Shown one piece after another: positions 23,803-36,000 of a stretch of 64,000 nucleotides of DNA (position 1 is the first letter of the stretch; each line of letters starts with the position of its first letter). Source of the DNA: Lagopus muta (Eukaryota > Chordata > Aves > Galliformes > Phasianidae); NCBI RefSeq assembly GCF_023343835.1, contig NC_064437.1, positions 26,325,001 through 26,389,000 on the forward strand, read 5' to 3'. The notes beneath the pieces are model-generated. The model was not told where the DNA came from and did no database searches. It saw only the letters and a program-made list of their open reading frames with translations. Position numbers and translations under genes: made by a program.

Positions 23803-26800
23803 GTAACAGTGCTTTTCTACTACCTCTTCCTGTGTTGTCCTCATAAAAAGAAGGAAAACAATTACTGATTGAAGATGTAGGCATCTCTTTGGTGATTACA
23901 GGTTTTGAGCTGTGACGTGCTGTAGACAATATGGCTGGAACAGCAGTTCAGATCTTGCTTCTGCCAGTCACTGACTAATTTTGTGCTTGTGATTTAGTGT
24001 AACTGTGGGCTGTCACCACAAAGGGCTGGTTCTGTTCTCTTCCTTCTTGCTTAAGTTGTATTTAGCCAGACTCTGCTGAAAGGATGAGCAGGATCAGGAT
24101 CAGTGTCAGATCTGGAAAGCCGTTTTTCTTTTGTGAGTAGGTTACTTGCTTTGCCTGGATGACCCAATGGGCTCTCATAATCAGCTGGCCCAAAAGCAGG
24201 ACGTAGGGGGGAAGAAGTGGGACAGACCCCTCTGGCAGCAACCTTTGTACTGCCTTAAGTTTAATTTGAAACTGAACTCTGAAAGTGTAACTTTGTGAGC
24301 TGGCATGTTAATATAAACTCACAAAGGTGAATCAGGGAGGCTTCCCAAGATGGTCTTTCTGCTCAAAGGTTACTCAGGGGTCAGCTGAATTGTAATGAAG
24401 TGCGTGAGTAGTCCTGCAGCACTGGTACTACTGGCAGCCCAGGGAAAAGGGCAAGGATGTGGCCAGTTCATCAGTTGCAGTGCAGACTTAAATTAGTGTA
24501 AGCTTACTGATTAGTTCACCAGTGATTTCTTGTGATCTGTACCTGCCAAGGCTGGACAGAACTGTGAGATAAGGGCAAGCAGGGGTGATCATGTCTAACT
24601 TATGAGTAAGGACAAAAATGTAGAAGGAATGCGGTTATCTTAGAGTGGTCATTGTTTTCTGTTTGCTGCTCAGCTGAGTTGAAGAGGCAGCAGAAAATTC
24701 AGGGAAGTGCACAGCTCAAGGAAAAGAGATGAGTTGTATTCCAGAGGAGCTATAAAAAGGGGAAGCTAATATGTTGCTACGATGCTTCTCGTTAGATTCT
24801 GTGACTTAGATCCAGATGTGGTTTTGCCACTTCTTGTTTTCATTTGATTTATTGAGGAGTGTGGCTTATTTCTTGTTTCCTTGCTATGTATTGGTCTAGA
24901 ACTTGTATCAGAAGATTAAAAATTGATTTCTGTTTCTCACTGTACTGGTGATTCATCTCACTCTGCAGAAGAAGGTAATAAGTCCCTGTGCTGCCATTTC
25001 TGTAATGAATGTGTACATGCTCCATCTTTGAAGAGTGTCCAAGCACTGTGAAATCTGTGTGATGCCATGAATATTTATCATTCTCTTCATTCTCCCCTTC
25101 TCCTTTATATATTCCTCCCTTTTCTCTGGAGATCCAGAAATAATTCTGGTTGTATCCAGATGTTCACACTTGTGGTAAACGTTCTGCATTTGTTCAGTTG
25201 TTTTGTGTGCACTTCATGTAAAGAAGCTGTGATAGCTTAAATTAGAATTTCCACAAAAATAAGCCCTCTGGAATGAGATGAAAAATAACCCTGCCCCCTG
25301 TTACAGGTAATGGAGAGTTTTATTCTGGTTTTGCTAGTTAGCCAACCAGAATTTCCTCATCTGTTTGTGTGTGAGCTATGAAGGATAGTGTGGTAAGTAT
25401 TTATCTTGAGAGCCTTCTGAACTCTAGCTTCAGACTTAAACTTACTGGCTTATTTCTTTGGTCTTCTTCTATCTTATACCTCACGTAGTGAAGATTCATA
25501 TAACCTTGTTTATTTCATGATGTCCTTAAAAGCTGCAAATGCTACTAAAGGAGTCTGCATTCTCTTGCCTTTTGTTTGCCATCCATTCCTGTATGGATGC
25601 TGCCAGCTGCATTCTGTTAACTAAACAATAATTGGTGATCTTAGCAGTTTTTAGTACACACGTGCACTTTCCCCATGAGATAAACGCATACACACACACA
25701 GCCCCCTGATTTCCTAGTTTCAGTGAGCACTTTCTAGTGCTCTAACTGAAATCAGCACTTAGTATAATTCACTCTCCTTTCTTTTACTTTCCCTTCCCTT
25801 TCCTGGCACCTCTGGGAGTGTTTACCAGACTCTGGAGTACTATAAAATAATTAGACTACTTTTCTGTGAAGGACATGGAAATGGTTGCTTTTTTTCCTCT
25901 GGTCTTTTTAAAGTCTGGACTTGTTTTGGACTTGTTTTACAAAGGAGGAAAAAAAAACAACTTTGGCTAAAGGACAGAAAGAGTACAGAGAAACTATGTT
26001 AACTTTGAACTCTGTCCTTTTAAGAAGATGGGCTCTTTTGCATACATCAACAAAAACGATCTGTGAGCAGCAAATCCAGTTTATGAAATGAGTAGAATCA
26101 TCAATTTTGGTGTGAAACAAAATCCATTTTCTTGTTCCACTTTGTGACTTAGTAGTTTTAGTAGGCTGTATGTCTTTAACCTCCCCTAATTTCCAGCAAA
26201 CTGTACACCTGAACCTGAGCCCAGGAAAACCAGTAATACTTTATTTTTAAATGATGAATTCCATAAAAGAGGCTTCATCTTAGAAGGAAATAGAGTGGAA
26301 CACAATTATAGCTTTTATCTGGGAGAAGAAAGATCAGTTTGCTCTTTTCCCTTTGGGGAAGCTTTTGAGAAGTACACACTCAGAAGCGTTGTGTGCTTTT
26401 TTGCTGGAGGCAGAGAGCAAGCAGTTTGAAGAAACAAATCTATTCTGCTGTGACTGGCAGCAGTGATAGGATTCCAGGACGAATCACGTTGGCTGGCTTT
26501 CACACAGGCACAGTGGGTGAAGTAAGCAGGGAAAATGGGCTACAGTTGTCACATGGGCACCAAGAGGAGCGGTGCCTGTTTCTCTGGCAACAGCATTAAC
26601 TTCCTGAAGAGCTGGTTAGCATTGGAGAGTGTCAGTTTCTTCTTTGAGTTACTGCTTGTTTGTCAGTTTTGGCTCTCCCAATCATTTTCCAATGAGTGAA
26701 ATTGTTGCCCATTTTAAAGCCATGCTTGATGTGAAAATTAACCCTTCTGCTTTCCTGCTGTAGCATGGTGCACATCAGCAGTGGGTGCAGGGTGAGCTCT

Positions 26801-29800
26801 GGAGCAGTGGTCATGTGGTTCAGCACACACATGAGTGAGGTGGGGGGAGAAGGAATGGTGGGGGGAAGGAGGCAGTTGCTGTCCTTGAGAGAGCTGGAAA
26901 TATCTGAGCACCTAAGTAAGAGCTAAGAGAAGAAGTGAAGAAGGAGACGGACAGTGGTCGTTAGTACAAATCAGAAAGGCTTTATTAGAGCATTCATAGG
27001 AATGGATTCAGAACTTTTTAAACTTCTCAAGTAGAGAAGAAATCTCTTAAGCCTATTTCTAATGGAATTAAGTATTGAATTTTGACTGCTCAAGCATCCA
27101 CAGATCACTTGCTATTGTGTGGCTGCTTTAAGCATTCACTGGGCCAGTGTTTTGAAGGTGCACAGTCATGGATCTGTCATCTCATTTCTTCCCTCCTCTT
27201 TTCTGTGCCATACAAAACAGAAGGGTTCACATTCCAGACAGTTGGTGTCAAGTGACAAAAGTTCCTGGGGCACTTCAATTTCTCTTGTAGTCACCTGTGA
27301 TAAATACAATTCCAGACATTAGGCAATGCAATTGTGTGTATGGAGAGAGAATGTGGGAATGTCATGAAGTGACAGCCCACAAGAAGGAGGAAGATTACAA
27401 CTGCAGAGCTTATATTAGCAGCTCACTTGATAATTTTGGTGAAATGAGGTGTCACAAAAAAGGAGCTTTCTGCAGGGCCCTTCACAAATCTCTGGTGAAA
27501 ACTCTTGAGGAACTGAAGACAGAAGACTGTAGTCGTGTTGGTTTGAATTTTTAACTGTTTCTTGCTGACAGGAAGCAAGATGCACATTTGTAGGAGGATA
27601 AGAGTGGGGTAAAACAGTTTTCATACCAGACAAAGAGGGATTTGGTCCGCTCAGCATGTTTTTGTTCTGTGCAGTTAAATATCTGATGGTAATTAGTGAC
27701 AACTCAAGCTGACATCCTTCATGAAATTACAGCTAAATCGCCAGTTCCGAATCTCTGCCTGGTATGAGGTGATGCAGCAGCATGCTTTCCTGGTCACCTT
27801 CTCATGTGTCACAACCTGCCTCTTCCCACAACCACGCTGCCATTCTGCACTCATTGCCAAGGCAGGTGTACTCAAAAGGAACACAAGTTGAAAGTAATAA
27901 AGCATCTGAGATTATTTTTCCGGTCTTGTTCTCTGTTGGGAGATGTCTGTGATATTATGTAAATGTACTTGCAGTGAAAACTGCAAAGGGTGTGGTGTCT
28001 GAGAAAATGGAATATTGAGTGAGGGTGAAAATCATGAACTCATTCTGCAGGGCATCTATTTTGAGGTTCTCAAGAGGTGTAAACAGAAGGGACTGTGGCG
28101 TCCGGCCTGCTCTTGGAAAGATATTTTGAGAAGGGGAAGTGAAAATGCTTTGAACTTGAGTGATTTCTCAGTTGTCCTCCAGCGACTGCTTGACAAAGCC
28201 AGAATTAACATTCAGCTCTCATGTGACTTTCATAAACTGTGGCTGTACTGTTTTTCTCTTGGTCAGTGCTGTTCTTATAATTGTTACAGCGATAAATGCA
28301 TGGGGAGAAGTGGAACTGCATATAGCAGTACCAGCAAAAGGACAAATTACTCACAAGCTCTGCTGTGAGGTGCTCCATCTTCAGTGGTGTGTGTGTGAGA
28401 AGAAAGGTATTTTCATCTCCTGAGACTCCTGAAACCACAAAATAAGCATCTTGTTTTATTGTTCCACGCGATGCTTGCTTCAGCTTAAGATGAACGTTGC
28501 ATCTCTTTTGAGCTGCTCTTTTGGATTTTACACTAAAGCTTCCTTTGCAAAGAGGAGAAATAGCAGTGATGTGCAGATATGCAGAGTTGAATAGCTTTGT
28601 TAACTCTTGGCAGGTTTTCCTGTGCCAACTTTCTCTTGGGAAAGGGGAAGCTTTCTGTGAGCTTCTGCAAGAGTGTCTGGTGGGCTGTGTTGTGCTGCAT
28701 AGTGTTCCAGACCACTGCTGTGAACACGTGCTGAACCAACCCTGCCTGATTCCTGACTGAAATCCAGGGCTGAGCGAGCCATTCTATGATTCCTGCCCCA
28801 TGGCTGCTGCTGCTGTGATGCTCTGCTTGCATTTCAAGTTGTTGCAGCTGGCAGATTGAATGCTTGCAGGGGGACGTGGGAGTTGTGCAGAAAACCCATT
28901 CCAGCAGTAGATAGGGCAGGGACTGCCCTATAGGGCACCGTCTGTCTCAGTACAAATGCATGAGATGCGTGTGCTGTTTGATCAATGAGCCAGTTCTGCT
29001 TGTGTAACTTCCCAGACAGAAGCAGGCTGATAAAATGGCAGCAACTTTGAGAAGGAGGTGGAGTGTTCTGTGAACATGAAAGCAAATGTTGTAGGTGCTA
29101 ATGTGTGTTTCCCAAAGCCCAGTAATCCGGTCCAGCTGAGGCTGCTGCAGTTGAAACAGTTATGGCTGACCTCCATAAGGCACAGCTGCAAAATCTTCTG
29201 CTCAAAGCTTTTTTGCATAGAAACTAGGGAAAAAAAAAATCCTTCCCAAGTTAGCTGTGGTCCATGGAAAGCATCCAGGCCAGCCTTCCTGGCTTGCTGT
29301 GATTAAGCTTGTTGTTTTCCCGTGTAAGTGGTGTGAAAGTGCCAGATGCATCCTATCTTGTGTTGTTTGTGGGGTGGTATCAACTGTCCTAATTGTTGCA
29401 GCCTGTATGTTACACTGGCAGACTTTTTTGTCACCAACTTTTGAAGCAAAAATGATGCAAACAGTAACTTTGTGATGTGTGCCAGAATGAGCATCTGGCA
29501 CAGCTGGTCTTCTGGGCCTGTGGAAGTGACATCCCCTCTAACTGGAACAGATGGCTTTCTACTTAAATCAACAGGGAAGCTCCTGTTTGTATGCATGGTG
29601 ATGAACATAAATGTGTGTTTGCGTGTGTATTTTACTTATGTTCACTGCTGCCATTGTAATGGTACTCTGCATGGCTGTATAACATGTGAAGGCTGGCAGG
29701 TTCATAGCTCAAGCATTAAAGGCTTGCTCTTTTAGATTGAGGGTCATGTAAGCAGCTATACAGGATTAGCATTATGTTATTGCCGGTGGGATGGGGATTG

Positions 29801-32800
29801 AGTTGGAAATAAGTCAAAGTCTGAGGTCTGTTTGCACTTGGGTAGTGTATGCTAAAATCTTGCAGTTAGTCTTGTGAGAAACCCCAGTTCTTGATGCTGT
29901 TGCGTGTTTATTGGATTGATTGCTGAATAGTGTTGCTTATAGGCACTAGTACAGTGCTGTACTGTCCATCCAAACTTGTTTAAAGCTGTAAGAATTCAAC
30001 TGGAGAAAACAGCAACAAAAATAAAACTTTGGGGGTTAGGATCCAGCATACCTTTGAAAAACGTCAGTTCCTGGTGAACACTTGCACAAGTGCCATAACC
30101 AAAACATAATAAAACCAAGCGTGGCCTGTGATGTCAGTTTAACACTTGGACTTTGTAGCTGTGTAGGATAATGTCCTCTTACTACTTGATTAATTGGGTC
30201 TGGGCAAAATACATTGCAGGAGTGGCCTAGTCTATTTGCTGCTAAATCTTTCTCCCACTAATCCAAGTAGCTCAGATTGCTTATCCCAGGATGACTGTAG
30301 AGCTGTGAGGCCCTGGATGCGAATCTGCACTTTCCTGTAAATCAGTGTTCATCTGATCTGTTCTGTATTTGGTCATCCAGCTTTGGGGATGTCCCAATAT
30401 GCATGTGGCTTCAGCAAAAAAAGTATAATTGCAAAAAATGCTGATATCTCTTGTCATATTTCTGTTTCCTGTCAGCCACCAAATAAAAGAAATCTGATAC
30501 AATAATCATGAATTTTCTACATCTGTTTAATCTTGTTTTTAACTGGTAGATTTTTGCAGTTTGTTTACTAAAGCTGAAAAAATTGCTTGCTAATGTAGAA
30601 AAATGCAGAAAAGAACAAAACAGGAAATACTTGGTATTAACAAACTTAATTTGATATTTGTAAGCATGGCTGCCAGATATTTCTGTGTATTTGTCATAAA
30701 TGTACGTCATCTCTTTCCAGGTTCCTGAACAGCAGCCAATTACTATATGTAGTGGAGCTGAAGATACCAAGCATTACGAGGAGAGCAAAAAATGTGTGGA
30801 AGAATTAGCATTGTACCTCAAACCACTCAGCAGCGCAAGAGGTAATTCCTGCCTGCATTCCTGGGAAGATGATAGGTGGAAATACCATGTGTAACAAACT
30901 GTTCAGGTGCTATTTAGTCTGTTTGGGATAAATGGGCATAGACCTAGTTCAAAACCACATTGAAACCACTTTCCTGAGCATTAAGGTCATGCCTTTACTT
31001 ATGGGAAATAAATAAAACCATTATGTCAAAAATAATACTGAGGGAAAGGCTGAATTCGTTGGTAAAGAAACCCAAAGCACATCAGGTAAAAATAAAAACT
31101 AGTATTTTTTGACTTCTGCTTTGCTTTGAGATAACTGTAATGCAGTGTGTTTGTGGCAGAGGAAAAAAACTGAAACAAGGAAGTTAGTGGATATGGAGCA
31201 TAAAAGAGAAGTAATACTGTGTTTATACAAGGTCGTACACAAGAGCAGGGTCAGTGATTAATCCTAACACAGCAAATCAGAGCTGAATTCAAGAGTTTTG
31301 TATCTTATCTGCCTTACATATGATGAACTTAGAAAATCTGTCACTCCCTCCTAGATGTGGATGCTAATGAAACACAGGCAAGAAACTGATGTCTGAAAAC
31401 AGGTGGTCAAAGAAGGCAGTGATCCCTGCGGCCTGTGAATAAGGGAAGGACTGCAGTATGATTTTACCATTGAGGAGACACTTGGGAATCCATAGCAGAA
31501 GTCTCAGGACAGACTTCTAGTGTGGGGAGAGAATTCATTTGAGGCTGCACTGTCTTAGAGAGCCAAATCAGTCAACAAGGCATGAATCTGGGGGAAGGCT
31601 GACTGTTAGCTTCTAATGCTGAGTGAAACAAACTAACCAAAACAAACTTATACACCTTTTCTGTAGCATCAGAAAAACTAGTTTTGTGTTTCTCCAGCAT
31701 AGTAATTGAGAACTGGCACAGGAAGAGGAGATATGAGATAGTTTATTCTTTTTCTCCCTCATTTTATTTTGAAGGTGTGGGTCTGAACAGTACTACTCAG
31801 AGTGTCCTGAGTCGTCCTATGCAAAGGAAACTTGTGACACTGGTTCACTGCCAGCTAGTGGAGGAAGAAGGACGGATCAGAGCCATGCGTGCGGCACGGT
31901 CACTTGGTGAAAGAACAGTCACAGAGCTCATTCTTCAGCATCAAAATCCTCAGCAGCTCTCTTCCAACCTCTGGGCTGCAGTGAGAGCCAGAGGATGCCA
32001 GTTCCTTGGACCGGGTAGGTGATGTTGCTTTTAATACTTCTTTGTTCTAGAAACAATTCAGAATTGAGGAGGATTGAGAAATGGGTATCCTTGTGACTGA
32101 CATTGAGGGATTTCTTTTCTTTTAGGCTGTGGCCTGATTTCTTAATTGTAGGTCTTCAGAATTAATGATGTTATCTGTTGGGCTGCTGTCCTGGGCTTTC
32201 TCACCTTTTTAATGCTTTTGCAGCTCTTCCATAAAATTCAGAATAGTCGATGTCCTTCTGTTCTTGTGCTACAATAAAATAGGAAGTAGTCTCTCCTGCT
32301 ATCCTTTGGAGAAGCAGGATCTTTCTAGAAACAGGAAGGCAGCGACTAGACATGTCATCTTTTCCTAACCAAGGGAAATAAGCAGACAAAACAGCAGTAG
32401 GGAGCGATCTGGTACCTGCAGGTGTTTGTGTATACATGTCTTTTTAGAAGCTTAGAAGTTATTCAGAAGTCTGAATTCTTTTGCATGGAACATTAAACTG
32501 CTTTTGCTAAAAACAAATCAGTATAAAGGCTGGTTGCTTGAAAGAGAGTTCACTTTGAGTGCCAACTCAGAATAAAAAGAATTATTTGAATCAGAAGCCA
32601 GTTTCTTAAAATAGAAGCTTTTTACCACTGAAACAAGTGGAAGAAGACTAGCTTTGGGATGCTAGCTTTGGCTCTGCTGCAAGGAACATTGAGGCTAATT
32701 TGCTAGCAAAATATGTAGCGGTACAGCTCCTAATTTGTTTGTGTGGGCACTAATTGCTCTTCTACCTGCATGGGAACCAGCTTTGCCATTCTTTAGCCTC

Positions 32801-32999
32801 TCAGTATTCTGTTGCTGGGAAAGATGTGAGAGCAGTGCACTTAAAAAACTTACGTTAAAAAATCATCAAGATAGACAGGAATCAAGAAATCTTCCTATCA
32901 TCTGATATCCCAAACTCTGTGTGTGGTTTGTGCCTAGTCTCTTACCCTTGCTTGCAGGGAGACATGAAACAGTGCAGAGACCTTCCTTGGTTTTCTCTC

Positions 33000-33030
<31 letters not shown>

Positions 33031-36000
33031 TCTTTTTCATTATTTCCTCACAGCTATGCAAGAAGAGGCTTTAAAGCTGGTTCTGCTGGCTCTGGAAGAT
33101 GGATCTGCCTTGTCACGAAAGGTCTTGGTTCTCTTTGTGGTTCAGAGGCTGGAGCCGCGATTTCCTCAGGCTTCTAAAACTAGCATTGGGCATGTTGTCC
33201 AGCTTCTTTACAGAGCCTCATGCTTCAAGGTATGAAGAAGATTCTGCTCAGAGATTTCATCATGCAGGAAAATGTTTCTTCATATAACAAAAAGATCCCT
33301 CAATGTAAAATTCTTTTTAATAAGCATTCACTGTGTCTGAAAAGATTTCTGCTTTTCTTTTTTCATTGTCCTGTACAATTACATGAGTCTAAAAACGGTT
33401 ACAGAAGATATCTCTATCAAGTCCCATATGTGTTTAGAGAGTTTCTCCTACATCTGTGATGGCAGTGTGGGCAAAAATTGCAATTCTAAGCTGTAAATCT
33501 AAGTTTGAATTCTGTCCAAGTTTAATGGATGCACCATGACTAAACCTGTATGCAAGTTGGTGTAATGTATCTCCTTGGAAGAGGCCTAAAACTGAAAAAT
33601 TGCCAGTTCTGTTAATTGAGTGGTGATGTGCTTAGAAACAAAGAAATATGAGGCAGTGGAATATGGGAGTTGTAGTAAAGTAAAGCTGTGTTTGCTGCTT
33701 AATGCTATTTAAACGCCCATTCTTATGTGCTAAATTCTTCAGTCTTGTTAAATGAGGAGAAAAAAATGCTTTATTGCTGGTAATTGTATTCTAAAGTAAA
33801 CTAAAAACTGCAATGCACATAAAATACCTTGATTAGAGAAATGAAGCGATCATGTTGTGATATGTTTACAGAGTGTGGCACTGCAGTGAGTAATGTCTGG
33901 GTCAGATTCTGAGTGAGTTACAGTTGGTATCCATTTCATAGTGACTGCAGTTGATGAAGAGTGCATGTTATTTTAGTAGGCACCAATAGCAGTGTTCACT
34001 GCTGGCTAAATGTTTCTCTTGCCTTGTACTTCACATCAGTTTATCCTGCTTAATTGTACTTGGCTTGTTTTTCCGTGCTAGGTGACAAAGCGCGATGAAG
34101 ATTCCTCCCTGATGCAACTGAAGGAGGAATTTCGTACTTACGAAGCTCTGAGAAGGGAACATGATTCCCAAATTGTTCAAATTGCCATGGAAGCAGGTTT
34201 ACGCATTGCGCCAGATCAGTGGTCCTCACTGTTGTATGGAGACCAGTCTCACAAATCCCACATGCAGTCTATCATTGACAAGGTAAAGCCACCTAAAATC
34301 AGCCCACTTTATCTTGTTTGCAGTTGTAGATTTATGTGCTTGTAACTTGAATACTTAGATTTGCACGTTGTGCCAGGGTGTACTCACCTTACTCATTAAT
34401 CATTTGCCCTATTATTATAAAACCTGTTACAGCTTGAATAATTGCAATATATGTTTGTAATCTAGTGAATCTTGCTCCTTTCTGTCACCTTGCCATCTCT
34501 TTCTTCTTTACCTCTTTCAACAGATGAAAAACCACAGAAGTTAGCTGCATGATTGGCATGTGTCCTTTCTAAACACCTGATAACTGCCAACACAAAAAAA
34601 GAAACTAAAGGTTCATGCTTTCAGGCAGGGAACGAATCATTAAATTGAAAGAAATCGCTTGTTTACTCTGTACTCAGATGAAGAGAGAGAGGATGAAATG
34701 TGTTTCTTAAATAAAATGATTCCACCTCTGGAAATGCCCAGATCACTTTTTTATTCCAGAGTGAGCACTAATGAGAGGGCTAATGTTCCCTTCAAATGTT
34801 TAAATCAGGGGGTTCCCCCTAAATAATAGATCAGACAACTCATAAAACTGCCTAAATTAGGTAGGAAGAACTGAGCCCTAATGTCTTGGTGAATGGTTAT
34901 AAAAGCTGTGAAACAGTTGCTTTGAGTGCCATTAAGGAGGATTGGCTTCAGGATCTGCTATGTATTTATGTAAGTTTAGCAAGAGGATCCTTAAAAGTGC
35001 TAAGGGATAAAACTGTGTTCCTCAAGTAGAGGAGACATCTTCTGTAACTCATGTATTTGCCCATGTTTTCAGATGTCCTGCCAGACATCTCCTGAAGTTT
35101 CTAGGCAGACTTATAGAACTTACAAATGCTAAAATGTGGGATGTTATTAATCTTTTTTCTTTCTTCCACCATGCTCTTTCCTGGCTGCTGTACTCACAGC
35201 GCAGTTCTGTTGGTTCAGAAGTTGGAGATACTAGACTCCTCAGAAATATCATATAACTGAACCTTAGTATCTGCATTTCTTTCTGCCAACACAGCACAGA
35301 AGAGATCGTGGGTACATTGCTAGATGTAATGCCAGCCTATTTTGTTCCTTTAGGGCTATATTTTAACCTACAATATTAAAGAAAAGGTGTGTTCATAACA
35401 CTGTAAGGGAGAATTAGTACAAGCTGCTGAAATTGGTCTGTGTGTGGAGAAAAATGTAGTCTGGTTTGTTAAAGCAGCTCTCTGGTCTTGTGGAGAAACC
35501 TTGAGAAACCCTGAGGATTGCTTTGCCTGTAGAAAGTTAATTATTACAATTTTTTTAAGTTGCAGACCCCAGCCTCATTTGCACAGAGTGTTCAGGAATT
35601 AACTATTGCTCTTCAGAGGACTGGAGATCCAGCTAACCTGAATCGTCTTCGACCTCACCTTGAGCTCTTGGCAAATATTGATCCCAGCCCAGGTAAGCCT
35701 AGATGCTTTGCAGGGCTGGAGGTGGGGAGGCCAAAAGAAATCACAAGCTCTAGTTTAGCAAGAGGAGCCTTAAGAGTGCTAAGGGATAAAACTGTATTCC
35801 TCAAGTAGAGGAAATATCTTCTGTAACTCAAATTTAAGATTCTTGAATGGTATTCATAACCAACTTGAGAACAGCAGTGATCTCTGAGAAAATCAACCAT
35901 TTTGAAGCCAACAAAAAGAATGGAAGGAATAGTTCAGCCACTTTTCTGGAGACACCTTCTTGTTTGTCAGCACCAGGTGAGTGCTGATGAGGATTTGGAA

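Noticed and set aside
28770-28800. CCATTCTATGATTCC resembling the sense 3' end of CR1
   Set aside because: Only about 15 bp match and the sequence before it is not convincingly CR1.
29060-29080. Perfect CDE-like hairpin in intron 2
   Set aside because: It is removed by splicing, so it is not expected to act as a decay element. It is kept as a reminder that such motifs can arise by chance.
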